A DNA stretch of 64,000 nucleotides from Vagococcus vulneris (GCF_003950515.1 NZ_NGJS01000005.1:62001-126000); one strand, 5' to 3'. Shown: positions 26,807 through 37,845, numbered from the stretch's first letter. Notes: generated by a model from the letters alone, not told the origin. A program made the numbers and translations.

Positions 26807-29119
26807 ATTTTCATCATAGGCAGGAATTAATTCTTCTTGAGATTGAACAAGTACTTTCCTTGGCTTACTTCCTTCTGATGGCCCTACAATACCATTCGCC
26901 TCAAGTTCGTCAACTAGACGAGCGGCTCGATTGTAACCTATCTTAAATCGACGCTGTAACAATGAGACACTAGCTGTTTGCATATCAATGACTAATGCCT
27001 TAGCATCCTTGTAGTAATCATCTTCAGATTCACTACCCTTAGTCCCAGAAGTACTTTCTTCTGACGGCATCATGCTCTCGACATAGTTAGCACCTTGTTG
27101 TGTTTGAACAAAATCCACGATATTCTCAACTTCACCATCTGAGATAAACGCACCTTGAACACGAATTGGTTTATTTTCACCCATCGGTACAAACAACATA
27201 TCTCCGCGACCTAAAAGCTTCTCTGCACCATTACTATCAATAATCGTTCTTGAATCTGTTCCGCTGGATACCGCAAAAGCAATTCTCGACGGAACATTAG
27301 CTTTGATAATTCCAGTAATAACATCCACACTTGGGCGTTGTGTTGCGAGTATCATATGAATGCCCGCTGCTCGAGCCATTTGTGCCAAACGAATAATAGC
27401 ATCTTCTACTTCATTGCTGGCAACCATCATTAAATCAGCTAATTCATCGACAATTACGACGATATATGGCAGGAAAGTTTTGATTTCACCAGTTTCTTGA
27501 TTATGCTTTTGAACCATTTCGTTATATCCATTAATATTTCGAACACCGTAACCAGCAAACAGCTCATACCTCTTCTCCATCTCTTCAACAACCTTCTGCA
27601 GTGCTTGAGCTGCTTTCCTTGGATTAGTAACTACGGGTGTTAATAAATGCGGAATCCCATTATACACATTCAATTCAACCATCTTTGGGTCAATCATCAT
27701 TAATTTAACTTGATTTGGTTTTGCTTTCATTAAAATACTGGAAATAATTCCATTAATACAAACTGACTTTCCACTACCAGTCGATCCGGCAATTAACAAA
27801 TGAGGCATTTTCGTCAAATCAGCAGAAACGATATCGCCCGAGATACTTCTTCCGAGCGGGACTTCTAATAGTTTATCCGGATGTAATGGAGAAGACTCCA
27901 TCACTTCTCTGAAAGAAACCATACTGGTTGTTTGATTTGGCACTTCAATACCAATAACTGATTTACCAGGAATTGGTGCTTCCATTCGAATATCTTTAGC
28001 AGCTAAAGCTAACGCAATATCATCAGTTAAACCAACAATCTTGCTTACTTTGACGCCAATAGCAGGTTGTACCTCAAACTTCGTCACTGAGGGACCCAAG
28101 CTGTAATTAGTCACTTTTGCATCAACTCCAAAACTGTCAAAAGTTCGCTCTAAGACTTGTGTGTTATGCTTCACGACTTGTAACTCATGACTCTGGTCCG
28201 TTGCTGCAACTTTTGTCAACAGCGAGATAGTCGGTAAACGGTAGTCCGGGTTGTCACCTTCGGCTAATGGCACATCCCAATCTAAGGGACTACTATCATC
28301 TGGTTCTTCTTTGGATTGTACAGGTGCTGGCGTCGGTTTCGCAAACAACTCGGTTTGCTCCGGCTGTACTAGAATATCAGATTTTTCTTGTATCGTTTGA
28401 GCTTCTGGTTTTTTATCAACGACACTATTTTTTGATTTCTCTAAAAGTTTCCTTTTTTTTTTCTCTTCACTCAGTTTTTTTTTTTCTTCCACAAATTTGT
28501 CTGACTTTTCTTTGATATTCCCTGCTGATTTTCCACCAAATTCACGAACTTTATTTGCCACATCGTTGATTCCGATATTTAAAAATAAGAGTACCCCTAT
28601 TATCATCGCCCCGATGGAAATAATATATGAACCCAATTTTGAAACTAAAAAATATGTGACAGAGTAAATACCCGCACCAATTACTCCGCCGCCGACTGAT
28701 TGCGTAATATCGTTAACACGTAAATCAGCATAAATCTTACTCCATGTTTGTGTAAAAATTGGTGTGTCATGATTTATTTGTTTAAACAAACCGATTTCTA
28801 AAAACAATAATATACCTAAATAAAAAATCAGGCCTCCTATCCAGACAGATGCTCGCTTAAACTTAGGGTCTTTCCCCAAAAACATCAGCAATGCTCCATA
28901 AAAGATTAGAAATATAGCCATAACCATGTAACTATTACCAACTAATAAGCGAAAAACATTAGCCATTAAGACACCCAAAAATCCTAATTTGAATGAACCG
29001 AGAAGTCCAAACAAGATAAAAACAATGCCAATAATAAAATATGTGGTCCGATCTTTTTGTGCTTTTTGTTTTGCTGTTGGTTTTTTAACAGTTTTCTTTG
29101 TTTGCTTTTTTTTAACCAT
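26795..29119 (-). CDS. ftsK: DNA translocase FtsK/SpoIIIE
   Basis: 774 residues: a basic N-terminus, four or five membrane helices (to about 180), a charged Lys/Glu linker (about 190-290), the RecA-like motor with Walker [16 protein letters not shown] and Walker [15 protein letters not shown] region, and a winged-helix gamma domain (last ~65 residues, [21 protein letters not shown]) that reads KOPS-like sequences. It pumps chromosome DNA through the division septum. ATG 29119 follows AAGGAG. Confidence 0.96.
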   Translation of the reverse strand: MVKKKQTKKTVKKPTAKQKAQKDRTTYFIIGIVFILFGLLGSFKLGFLGVLMANVFRLLVGNSYMVMAIFLIFYGALLMFLGKDPKFKRASVWIGGLIFYLGILLFLEIGLFKQINHDTPIFTQTWSKIYADLRVNDITQSVGGGVIGAGIYSVTYFLVSKLGSYIISIGAMIIGVLLFLNIGINDVANKVREFGGKSAGNIKEKSDKFVEEKKKLSEEKKKRKLLEKSKNSVVDKKPEAQTIQEKSDILVQPEQTELFAKPTPAPVQSKEEPDDSSPLDWDVPLAEGDNPDYRLPTISLLTKVAATDQSHELQVVKHNTQVLERTFDSFGVDAKVTNYSLGPSVTKFEVQPAIGVKVSKIVGLTDDIALALAAKDIRMEAPIPGKSVIGIEVPNQTTSMVSFREVMESSPLHPDKLLEVPLGRSISGDIVSADLTKMPHLLIAGSTGSGKSVCINGIISSILMKAKPNQVKLMMIDPKMVELNVYNGIPHLLTPVVTNPRKAAQALQKVVEEMEKRYELFAGYGVRNINGYNEMVQKHNQETGEIKTFLPYIVVIVDELADLMMVASNEVEDAIIRLAQMARAAGIHMILATQRPSVDVITGIIKANVPSRIAFAVSSGTDSRTIIDSNGAEKLLGRGDMLFVPMGENKPIRVQGAFISDGEVENIVDFVQTQQGANYVESMMPSEESTSGTKGSESEDDYYKDAKALVIDMQTASVSLLQRRFKIGYNRAARLVDELEANGIVGPSEGSKPRKVLVQSQEELIPAYDENQED

Positions 29120-29170
29120 TTCATTACTCCTTGACGTGATTTGCTATCATTATACAATAAAAAGGATCCA

Positions 29171-30547
29171 TCATCGTAAAAATAAACGAATTAATTTATT
29201 TTTACTTTCTGTATAGGGTGGAAAATTAAGTGGCAGATTAACTAGCTGCGACCGACGCAATACAGATTTTTTATGACTAAATGCTTCGACGCTGTCATAA
29301 CCGTGATATGTTCCCATACCAGAATGACCAATACCTCCAAAAGGCAAATTGTCATTCGCTAGATGCAGGATTGTGTCATTGACAGTAATTCCTCCACAAC
29401 TTATCTGTTTTATCAACCAGTTGATTTCTTTTTTATTATTAGAAAACGGATAAAAAGCTAGAGGCTGCGGTTTTTTTCGCACAAAATTGACTGCCTCTGC
29501 TAATTTATCATATCCTAGCACAGGTAATATCGGGCCGAACAATTCCTCACTCATACATTGCAGCTCATCAGCACTATCGCCAATAATAACAGTGGGTTCT
29601 AGAAATCGGTCAGCCAAGCCGTATTGCCCACCCAACCATATATAATCTTGATCTGCCTCCAATATTTTCACTAACCTTTTAAGGGACGCTTCTGATACTA
29701 ATCGACCAAAATCCCGACTACTCTCAGGAGTCTCACCAAATTGTTTTACAATTACGTTTCTAATTTCTTCTAAAAACTGACCTTTGACTTGATTATCTAC
29801 TAAACAATAATCCGGAGCAACACACGTTTGTCCGGCATTTAAAAATTTACCCCATACTAATCGTTGTGCAGCAAGTTCAATATCTGAATATTTTGTTACA
29901 ATTGCCGGACTTTTTCCACCTAGTTCCAACGTAATTGGAGTCATGTTCTCCGCTGCCTGTTTAGCAAATATTTTGCCTACTTTTTCACTCCCTGTAAAAA
30001 ATATTTTATCAAAAACTTCATTCAATATTTGTTCATTAGATACTTTATCAGAAATATAGGAAACAACATATTTCTTTTCAAATGTCTCACCCAACATTTC
30101 TTGAATCACACGATTTGTATGAGGAACCGATGACGACAAGCCAATAACTGCAGTGTTACCAGTTGCAATTGCCCCAATCAGAGGATCAAAAACAAGTAAA
30201 ACCGGATAATTAAACGGACCGATAATTAAGCTGACTCCGTATGGCTCCCGCAGTATTTCACTTTTAGCAGGTTGTAAAAAAAAGGGAGTACCTACTTTTT
30301 TAGGAGATGTCCATTTTTTAAGGTTTTTAATCATTTGATCCAAATGCCTATACAAAATTCCAATTTCACTTAAATATGCTTCTGTTTCAGATTTATGCAG
30401 ATCTTTTTTTAAGGCAATTAACAACTCAGCCTCATAATTTTGAAGCTGTCTCTTCAATTTTATTAATTGATTTTTTCGAAAAACCAATGACAATGTTTGT
30501 CCCGTTCGAAAATAATCTCTCTGATGTCTAACGATTGATTTGTACAT
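29171..30547 (-). CDS. Aldehyde dehydrogenase, class 3-like
   Basis: 458 residues. Motifs are IIGPFNYPVLLVFDPLIGAI, FFTGSEKVGKIF (cofactor binding), the catalytic glutamate in ITLELGGKSPAIV and the nucleophile in NAGQTCVAPDY. Size and motif spacing fit the ALDH3 group (YwdH-like) that oxidises fatty or aromatic aldehydes with NAD(P)+. A GGGAGG lies 11 nt before ATG 30547. No pathway neighbours; it sits between ftsK and topB. Confidence 0.9.
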   Translation of the reverse strand: MYKSIVRHQRDYFRTGQTLSLVFRKNQLIKLKRQLQNYEAELLIALKKDLHKSETEAYLSEIGILYRHLDQMIKNLKKWTSPKKVGTPFFLQPAKSEILREPYGVSLIIGPFNYPVLLVFDPLIGAIATGNTAVIGLSSSVPHTNRVIQEMLGETFEKKYVVSYISDKVSNEQILNEVFDKIFFTGSEKVGKIFAKQAAENMTPITLELGGKSPAIVTKYSDIELAAQRLVWGKFLNAGQTCVAPDYCLVDNQVKGQFLEEIRNVIVKQFGETPESSRDFGRLVSEASLKRLVKILEADQDYIWLGGQYGLADRFLEPTVIIGDSADELQCMSEELFGPILPVLGYDKLAEAVNFVRKKPQPLAFYPFSNNKKEINWLIKQISCGGITVNDTILHLANDNLPFGGIGHSGMGTYHGYDSVEAFSHKKSVLRRSQLVNLPLNFPPYTESKNKLIRLFLR

Positions 30548-30577
30548 ATCACTTAATTCCTCCCGAGCAACATAACA

Positions 30578-30605
30578 AGAGCTATGAATTTTATTTCATA
30601 GCTCT
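30578..30605 (-). terminator. Terminator-like hairpin after topB
   Basis: AGAGCTATGAA (30578-30588) pairs perfectly with TTCATAGCTCT (30595-30605), 6-nt loop. On the minus strand the tail is only CTTGTTATG, so termination may be partial and feed the aldehyde dehydrogenase. Confidence 0.6.
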
Positions 30606-30614
30606 AGTTTACCA

Positions 30615-32702
30615 TTATTTTTCTTTCATCGCTTGTTTTAGTGCCAAAGCTAATGGGCTTTCAATCGCAGATTCAGCATCTTGATTATATTTCTTCATTA
30701 ATTTTCTTTCTTCATGTTTTGTCATTTTCTTATTTTTTCCAGATGTACGCGTCATTTTTTCAGTAATATTGCACGATTTGCACTTAAAGTATGAGCCATT
30801 TTTATTTTCTAATATTTCCATTTTTTTCTTACACTGTGGACAGCGATGGTTAGATACTTTAGGATCTTTGCGTCGTTTATAGTGACACGTTTCATTTGAA
30901 CAAACATAAATTTTTCCGTCCCTAGTATTTTTTTCCTTTAAGAAACTACCACATTCGGGACATTTTTTAGCAGTTATAGCGTGATCCACATATTTCGTAT
31001 CACTTCGTTTAATTTCTTTAACCAGTCGATCTGCCTCTTGCTCGATACTTCTTATAAAAGTCTGTTCTGTTAATTTGCCGTCTGCGATTTTTTCAAGCGA
31101 TTTTTCCCATTCAGCTGTCAATTTAGGTGTCACCAATGACGGGTTAACTAATTGAAGTAGCTGCTTGCCTTTAGGGGTGACACTTAAACTATTTTTTGAG
31201 CGCTCCATCAAACCGGAATTTATCAACTTCTCAATCATCTCTGCACGGGTTGCCGGTGTACCCAATCCATGCTTCTCCATACCGCCTAAAAGCGACGCTT
31301 CATTTAAAGGACTCGGTGGTGTTGTCATTTCTTGATTAATCAGAAACTGCCCTTTTATTGTTTGTCCAATTTTAAAAACTACTGATTCAGCTGATTCAGC
31401 TTGATTTTTTTTCCAACCAGTTTGCAAGATTTTTACTTGTTTAAAAATAAACTCGCTCTTTTGTTTTTCAGCTATTACTTTTATCATTTGATTACTTGAA
31501 ATAAACGGCTTCTCAAATAATCCTAAAAAACGTTCAACAATTAAACGATAAATTTTTACCTCATCATTATCCAATTTTTCTAATTTTGGTGTTTGTTCAG
31601 TTGGAATCAACCCATGATGATCAGTTACTTTAGTATTCTGAAAGACTTTGGTCTGTAAAACATGTCCACCATCTTTTAAAATGGCTTTCACTCTAGCATT
31701 ATCCATTCCGACTACAGCATGTAGCCTATCTTTCATGGTCGCTTTCATATCAGTTGTTAAATATTTTGAATCCGTTCGTGGATAAGTAACAATTTTATGA
31801 TACTCATAGAGACGTTGGATAATTGATAATGTTTTTTTTGCTGAAAATTGATACCGTTGATTTGCTTCCCGTTGCATCTCAGTCAAATCGTAAGGTAGTG
31901 GAGCAAACTCTTTTTTTTCTTTAACATGTACGCCGCTTACCCTTAAAATATCATCAGATAACTGACCCACTAATTTTTCTAATACATCTCGCTGTTTAAA
32001 CTCGCGTGGGTTTTTTAAATTTAACCGTGCCTTTAATTGATGATACATTAAATCTAATGTGTAATATTTTTCTGGTTTAAAAGTTTCTATTTTTTTTTCT
32101 TGTTCTCTAACCATTGCCAAAGTTGGAGTTTGTACCCGACCAGCTGATAAATTATCTTGATATTTAACCGTTAACGCACGGGTAACATTTAGACCAATTA
32201 ACCAATCAGCCTCTGCTCTTGCTAATGCCGAATAGTATAAATCATCATATTCTTTACTGGACTTTAAGGAATTAAAGCCCTGCTTAATAGCCTTGTTTGT
32301 TTGAGAAGATATCCATAATCTCTTAACGGGTTTCCTGAACTTGACGTATTCTAAAATCCACCGAGCGACCAATTCACCTTCTCGTCCAGCATCAGTAGCA
32401 ATGACAGCCTCTTTAATATCTTTGCGGTTCGCAAGTTGACTAATTGCTTTCAATTGATGTCTTGTCTTAGGCAATGGTTTGATGCCAACACGTTTAGGGA
32501 TCATCGGTAATGTTTTATCGGACCATTCTGCCCAATCTTTATTGTAATCTTCGGGCATTTTCAACGTCAATAAATGTCCCAATGCCCACGTCACAATGAC
32601 ATCTTTTCCTTCAATGTAACTTTTTGTAGATTTATTAGCGCCTAAAACTTTAGCTATGTCTTTGGCAACACTTGGCTTTTCTGCGATAATTAGCTGTTTC
32701 AT
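30615..32702 (-). CDS. topB: DNA topoisomerase III
   Basis: 695 residues from ATG 32702 (GGAGAAAATAAAGA before it). TOPRIM domain with IAEKPSVAKDIAKVLGA and ATDAGREGELVARW, the active-site tyrosine in IVTYPRTDSKYL (about residue 305), and two C-terminal zinc ribbons (CPECG...CSNETC and CPQCKK...CKSC). It is a type IA enzyme that unlinks single-stranded DNA. Its first 53 nt overlap the end of the upstream DUF1033 gene in another frame. Confidence 0.95.
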   Translation of the reverse strand: MKQLIIAEKPSVAKDIAKVLGANKSTKSYIEGKDVIVTWALGHLLTLKMPEDYNKDWAEWSDKTLPMIPKRVGIKPLPKTRHQLKAISQLANRKDIKEAVIATDAGREGELVARWILEYVKFRKPVKRLWISSQTNKAIKQGFNSLKSSKEYDDLYYSALARAEADWLIGLNVTRALTVKYQDNLSAGRVQTPTLAMVREQEKKIETFKPEKYYTLDLMYHQLKARLNLKNPREFKQRDVLEKLVGQLSDDILRVSGVHVKEKKEFAPLPYDLTEMQREANQRYQFSAKKTLSIIQRLYEYHKIVTYPRTDSKYLTTDMKATMKDRLHAVVGMDNARVKAILKDGGHVLQTKVFQNTKVTDHHGLIPTEQTPKLEKLDNDEVKIYRLIVERFLGLFEKPFISSNQMIKVIAEKQKSEFIFKQVKILQTGWKKNQAESAESVVFKIGQTIKGQFLINQEMTTPPSPLNEASLLGGMEKHGLGTPATRAEMIEKLINSGLMERSKNSLSVTPKGKQLLQLVNPSLVTPKLTAEWEKSLEKIADGKLTEQTFIRSIEQEADRLVKEIKRSDTKYVDHAITAKKCPECGSFLKEKNTRDGKIYVCSNETCHYKRRKDPKVSNHRCPQCKKKMEILENKNGSYFKCKSCNITEKMTRTSGKNKKMTKHEERKLMKKYNQDAESAIESPLALALKQAMKEK

Positions 32703-33009
32703 TCTCTTTATTTTCTCCAGTACTAATTTTTTGGTAGTTTTCAACGAGCATTACTCCATGAAATGCCTGCAAATCTTCATCGCAGTCCTCACAATAAATG
32801 AGTTCGTTTTCGTTCCAATACGCCATCAGATAATCAGTTTTCCCACGATAATGAGAGTACTTCTGAGTATAGACTTCGCAAACTTCATCAAAATATGCAT
32901 AGGCTTCTGATAATGTATCAAATGTCTGTTCACTTTTTATATCTTGTTGCCAATCTTCAAAAAACCACCATGGCTCATTTTCACTAAAAGTAGTTAATAC
33001 TTGATACAT
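32650..33009 (-). CDS. DUF1033 family protein
   Basis: 119 residues starting MYQVLTTFSENEPWWFFEDWQ, a family signature, followed by an acidic Tyr-rich middle and a CEDCDED pair of cysteines. Small, soluble, function unknown; the family occurs in Lactobacillales. AAGGATG precedes ATG 33009. The last 17 codons overlap topB, so the C-terminal tail KCCQRHS is dictated by the topB start region. Confidence 0.82.
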   Translation of the reverse strand: MYQVLTTFSENEPWWFFEDWQQDIKSEQTFDTLSEAYAYFDEVCEVYTQKYSHYRGKTDYLMAYWNENELIYCEDCDEDLQAFHGVMLVENYQKISTGENKENETANYRRKAKCCQRHS

Positions 33010-33053
33010 AAAAAAACATCCTTTTCATATTCATTTAATGCTTATAGCGTATT

Positions 33054-33081
33054 AAAATAGTTGCCTTCTGACAACTATTTT
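33054..33081. terminator. Hairpin between mgtA and the DUF1033 gene
   Basis: AAAATAGTTG (33054-33063) pairs perfectly with CAACTATTTT (33072-33081), 8-nt loop, short U-runs either side. It could back up the mgtA terminator or be a leader element of the DUF1033-topB transcript. Confidence 0.5.
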
Positions 33082-33102
33082 GTCTCATCTATCTTAAAAC
33101 AT

Positions 33103-33130
33103 AAAAAAGAAACAAGCAAATGCCTGTTTC
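33103..33130 (-). terminator. Terminator of mgtA
   Basis: GAAACAAGCA (33109-33118) pairs with TGCCTGTTTC (33121-33130) with one mismatch; on the minus strand T6 follows. It lies directly after the mgtA stop. Confidence 0.75.
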
Positions 33131-33137
33131 TGTATTT

Positions 33138-35777
33138 TTATAATAATTCACCAAATTTACGGACGTAAATCTTTTTAACAAACATAACTAGTATTAAATA
33201 AGCCACGATTGTAACAGCTAGCCAAATCCAATAATCACTAGGCAGCCCGACTAAATCTAAGTCACGTCCAAACTGTGTGAACGGCAGAACGGTTCCAACG
33301 GCAATTCCTAAAGATGTAATTGTAGCTAAAATAAATGACGGATTACTTTGAATAAACGGCAATTTAGGTGTTCGCAATGCATAAATTACAATAGTCTGCG
33401 TCCACAATGATTCTACAAACCAGCCTGCATGAAATACCGCTATAAATAAAATCTGCTGTTCTGCATTAAGTGTATGGTACGCTCCACCTGCTACGGCTGG
33501 ACAAATGATAAAATACATCACTGCGTATGTGGTAATATCGAATACCGAGCTTGTTGGACCAAACCACTTCATGAAAGAACCAATGCTGGAAGCTTTCCAT
33601 TCTTTTGGTGTTTTCAAATACTCTTCGTCCATCTTATCCCAAGGAATCGACATACAAGAAATATCATATATCAGATTCAGAAAGAGCAATTGTATAGGGA
33701 ACATTGGAATAAATGGTAAGAATATACTCGCAATTACAACAGAGAACATATTACCGAAGTTTGAACTTGCAGTCATTTTAACATATTTCATGATATTTCC
33801 AAATGTTGTCCGTCCGGCTAAAATTCCTCGTTCTAAAATCATCAAATCTTTATCCAATAAGATAACATCAGCCGATTCTTTTGCAATATCAACAGCCGTA
33901 TCTACTGAAATACCAACATCAGCTTCTTTCATTGCTGGTGCATCATTAATGCCATCACCTAGAAATCCAACTGTATGTCCTGCCTCACGCAACACCCTAA
34001 CTAAACGAGTTTTTTGTGATGGGTTAAGCTTTACAAACACATTATGTTCTTTAGCAATTAGCTGCAATTCAGCATCGGTGATATGATCAAGTGTACTTCC
34101 AACGATCAAGTCTTCATTTTCTAAACCGACTTGTTTGCAGACCGATTTTGTAACAAGCGCATTGTCACCAGTCAAAACTTTTACACTCACACCATGCTGT
34201 TTAAGTGCTTCAAGTGCTTCCTTGGTTGTTTCTTTTGGTGGATCTAAAAATGCCAAATACCCAATCAACACCATATTACTCTCATCTTTAGTCGAAAACT
34301 CATCAACAACGGATGGATTTGTCTTTTGAGAAACTGCAATAACTCGTAAACCATCTTCATTTAGATCATCAACTGTTTTTAAAATCATTTGGCGTAATTT
34401 TTCAGTTAATTCAATTACTTCACCTTGGTAATCAACATAAGTTGATATTTCCAACATTTCTTCAACTGCACCCTTAGTTATCATTTGACGTTTGCCTGTT
34501 CTATCTTCGATAACAACACTCATCCGACGTCTTTGAAAATCAAAAGGTATTTCATCAACCTTAGTATAATCTTCAGAATTAATATTTAGTTCTTTTTCAG
34601 CAGCATCAATAATTGCCACGTCCATCAGATTTTTTAGACCTGTTTGAAAATAACTATTAAAGAAAGCATGTCGAAGAACACGAGTATCCTCCTTACCATT
34701 AACATCTAAATGATATTCCAAAATAATCTTATCTTGTGTCAGCGTGCCTGTTTTATCAGTACAAAGAATGTCAATTGCACCAAAATTTTGAATGGAATTT
34801 AAATTTTTAATAATTGTTCCTTTTTTAGCCATCGCTGAAGCACCTTTGACTAAATTGGTGGTTACTATCATTGGCAGCATTTCTGGTGTCAAACCTACTG
34901 CAACTGACAACCCAAAGAGGAACGCTTCTAACCAATCGCCCTTTGTTAAACCATTGATTAGAAAAACAGTTGGAGCCATAACCAACATAAAACGAATCAA
35001 CAACCAAGAAGTTTTGCTGATGCCAATATCAAAACTCGTAATAGTCTTTTTTTCTGATACATCTTTAGCAATTTGACCGAATAATGTTTTATTGCCCGTT
35101 GCAATAATGACACCTTCAGCACTACCACTGATAACGTTGCTTCCCATATAAGCAATATTTTCCAAATCAGTATCTGCTGTATTCGGTTCTACTTGATAAT
35201 TCGCCTTTTTCTCAACCGGATAGCTTTCGCCAGTCATCGCAGCTTGGGAAATAAATAAATCTTTTGTTTGATATAAACGTATATCGGCAGGAATCATGTC
35301 CCCAGCGGCTAATTTAATAACATCTCCGCAAACCAGATTTTCAATTGGCATTTCTTGTGCTTTTCCATTTCTAAGTACATTAGCTGTAATTTTCACTAGA
35401 TTTTCAAGCTTTTCTGTTGCTTTATTGGAACGAACTGATTGAATCAATGTCATTGTTCCACTAAGCACAACCATCGTAACAATAATAATAACACCTGTTA
35501 AATCACGATCTGCAACAGGAACCAATAAATAATCCGTAAAAAACGAAATAATAGCAAGTGTAATCAAAACAACCGTAAATGGTGTAAAATATGCTTTTAA
35601 TACTTCAACAATTAAAGGAGTCCTCTTTCCATGTGAAATGCGGTTATCTCCAAATTTTTCACGAAGTGTTTCTGCTTCTTCTGTTGTTAAACCTTGATTA
35701 GAGCTTGAATAATTTTCAAATATTTCTTGAGTACCAGCTGATGCAAAATACTCGTACGTTTTTTTGTTATTAGTCAT
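33138..35777 (-). CDS. mgtA: Magnesium-importing P-type ATPase MgtA
   Basis: 879 residues. P-type signatures are TGESYPVEKK (actuator), ILCTDKTGTLTQDKI (phosphorylated Asp) and VGFLGDGINDAPAMKEADVGISVD, with ten helices and the IIIB-type C-terminus. It imports Mg2+ at the cost of ATP. ATG 35777 follows AGGAG. Upstream an M-box riboswitch, a terminator and a short ORF form a long leader, so expression should rise when Mg2+ is scarce. Confidence 0.95.
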   Translation of the reverse strand: MTNNKKTYEYFASAGTQEIFENYSSSNQGLTTEEAETLREKFGDNRISHGKRTPLIVEVLKAYFTPFTVVLITLAIISFFTDYLLVPVADRDLTGVIIIVTMVVLSGTMTLIQSVRSNKATEKLENLVKITANVLRNGKAQEMPIENLVCGDVIKLAAGDMIPADIRLYQTKDLFISQAAMTGESYPVEKKANYQVEPNTADTDLENIAYMGSNVISGSAEGVIIATGNKTLFGQIAKDVSEKKTITSFDIGISKTSWLLIRFMLVMAPTVFLINGLTKGDWLEAFLFGLSVAVGLTPEMLPMIVTTNLVKGASAMAKKGTIIKNLNSIQNFGAIDILCTDKTGTLTQDKIILEYHLDVNGKEDTRVLRHAFFNSYFQTGLKNLMDVAIIDAAEKELNINSEDYTKVDEIPFDFQRRRMSVVIEDRTGKRQMITKGAVEEMLEISTYVDYQGEVIELTEKLRQMILKTVDDLNEDGLRVIAVSQKTNPSVVDEFSTKDESNMVLIGYLAFLDPPKETTKEALEALKQHGVSVKVLTGDNALVTKSVCKQVGLENEDLIVGSTLDHITDAELQLIAKEHNVFVKLNPSQKTRLVRVLREAGHTVGFLGDGINDAPAMKEADVGISVDTAVDIAKESADVILLDKDLMILERGILAGRTTFGNIMKYVKMTASSNFGNMFSVVIASIFLPFIPMFPIQLLFLNLIYDISCMSIPWDKMDEEYLKTPKEWKASSIGSFMKWFGPTSSVFDITTYAVMYFIICPAVAGGAYHTLNAEQQILFIAVFHAGWFVESLWTQTIVIYALRTPKLPFIQSNPSFILATITSLGIAVGTVLPFTQFGRDLDLVGLPSDYWIWLAVTIVAYLILVMFVKKIYVRKFGELL

Positions 35778-35856
35778 TTCTGTTTTCTCCTATTTACCTT
35801 TTTTTTATGGATGAAACAGTCAATAAAACAGAATGAGCGATAGCTTTTTATATGAG

Positions 35857-35928
35857 CTAAATAGTTAGATATCTGCATACCACACATAACGTTATTGACT
35901 TACATATCTGCGGTTCACTATCTTCCAT
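35857..35928 (-). CDS. Putative 23-residue leader peptide or small protein before mgtA
   Basis: ATG 35928 is preceded by GGGAGGCGATTTG, one of the best ribosome binding sites in the window, and opens a 23-codon frame MEDSEPQICKSITLCVVCRY(LTI). It lies downstream of the M-box terminator and about 80 nt before mgtA, so it is transcribed only when the riboswitch allows readthrough. It has three cysteines and a hydrophobic second half. Either a translated control element or a small MgtA-associated peptide; no known family recognised. Confidence 0.5.
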   Translation of the reverse strand: MEDSEPQICKSITLCVVCRYLTI

Positions 35929-35975
35929 CAAATCGCCTCCCATGACTTTTCTTCGTTTTAAATCGTTAAAAATGC

Positions 35976-36010
35976 GAAAAACCCTCCGCCATAAAACTCG
36001 ACGAAGGGTT
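35976..36010 (-). terminator. Expression-platform terminator of the M-box
   Basis: On the minus strand ACCCTTCG (36009-36002) pairs with CGGAGGGT (35988-35981), one G-U pair, followed by TTTTCGCATTTTT. It lies 40 nt after the aptamer, as expected for Mg2+-dependent premature termination. Confidence 0.8.
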
Positions 36011-36047
36011 AAAAACATGACTAAATAAGTACATACGGTTATGTTTT

Positions 36048-36201
36048 GATTTATTCGTTGAGTTTTAGCACTATACAACGTAAAAGCTGATGCTTTAGCT
36101 ACCTTATGAAAAGCCTTATTCCGACAATTCCTGTTATACCCATTGGCGTCTCTCGACATTTTTGGGCAGTAGCCTATGTTTGTATAGGAGCCTCACCTAA
36201 C
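36048..36201 (-). promoter_or_regulatory. M-box (ykoK leader) Mg2+ riboswitch
   Basis: The minus strand carries the conserved ykoK/M-box blocks in order: GTTAGGTGAGGCTCCTATA, ACATAGGCTACTGCCC, AAATGTCGAGAGACGCCAA, TGGG, GCTTT..., and TATAGTGCTAAAACTC. Mg2+-bound aptamer favours the terminator at 35976-36010 and shuts off mgtA. Confidence 0.96.
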
Positions 36202-36223
36202 AATCTATTTAATTACATATTTA

Positions 36224-36251
36224 ACTATAACGTAGTTTTAAAAAAAGTCAA
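36224..36251 (-). promoter_or_regulatory. Promoter of the M-box-mgtA transcript
   Basis: On the minus strand TTGACT (36251-36246) and TATAGT (36229-36224) are 16 nt apart. Transcription would start near 36216, about 15 nt before the aptamer and just after the mnmA stop codon. Confidence 0.75.
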
Positions 36252-36263
36252 CCTTTTTAAAAA

Positions 36264-37388
<1,125 letters not shown>

Positions 37389-37736
37389 TTACTTCACCAT
37401 CATTTCTTATAGATTTTGACATATCTTTTACGATTTGAAGGTCGTAATTTTTCAGTCTCGCATATTATAGTATGTTTAAACAAAAAATGCATGCTTTTTA
37501 ACTAAGAAAAATAAATTTAACAAAAGATTCCAAATGACATTTTTGAAAGAAAGCAATTGTTGATATCAAAATATTAATTATCAATTTCACATAGTTTTAA
37601 ATTTAAAACATATACTTTGAATTTTAAAGAGATTGTTTATATAAAAATTCTTTTGAACGTTTTCAATAAAAACACTTAAATACGTAATCAGAAAACTGAT
37701 TATATCGACACTTATTTAATAAATACATAAAAAGTG
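37389..37736. other. AT-rich intergenic region with likely mnmA promoter
   Basis: A TATAAT on the minus strand (37469-37464) with a weak TGCATT 16 nt upstream could serve mnmA, giving a ~70-nt leader. The remaining ~270 bp is AT-rich with no gene seen. Confidence 0.35.
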
Positions 37737-37765
37737 TTGTATAATTGCAGAGAGATTGTTATAAT
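37737..37765 (+). promoter_or_regulatory. Strong plus-strand promoter with no gene downstream
   Basis: TTGTAT (37737-37742), 17-nt spacer, TATAAT (37760-37765). It points to the right into a region without a coding sequence, toward the 3' end of hisS, and drives the candidate small RNA. Confidence 0.7.
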
Positions 37766-37771
37766 ATCTTT

Positions 37772-37845
37772 AGACGAACTACAAATGTAGTGGGCATCCC
37801 CTTCCCCAAAAAGCCCCTTATTTCTAGTTCGTTCTTTTATTTTAT
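37772..37845 (+). ncRNA. Candidate C-rich small RNA
   Basis: From a start near 37772 the RNA would form a closing stem ACGAACTA / TAGTTCGT (37774-37781, 37825-37832) followed by TCTTTTATTTTAT, a terminator. Inside the loop a GGGC / GCCC stem exposes ATCCCCTTCCCCAAAAA: repeated CCCC motifs as used by RsaE/RoxS-type and other C-rich regulators to bind Shine-Dalgarno regions. Readthrough would end at 37951. No coding frame fits. Size about 75 or 180 nt. Not matched to a named family. Confidence 0.55.

Noticed and set aside
35857-36159. 100-codon minus-strand frame across the mgtA leader
   Set aside because: Most of it is M-box and terminator sequence; only the final 23 codons have a ribosome binding site and are reported separately.
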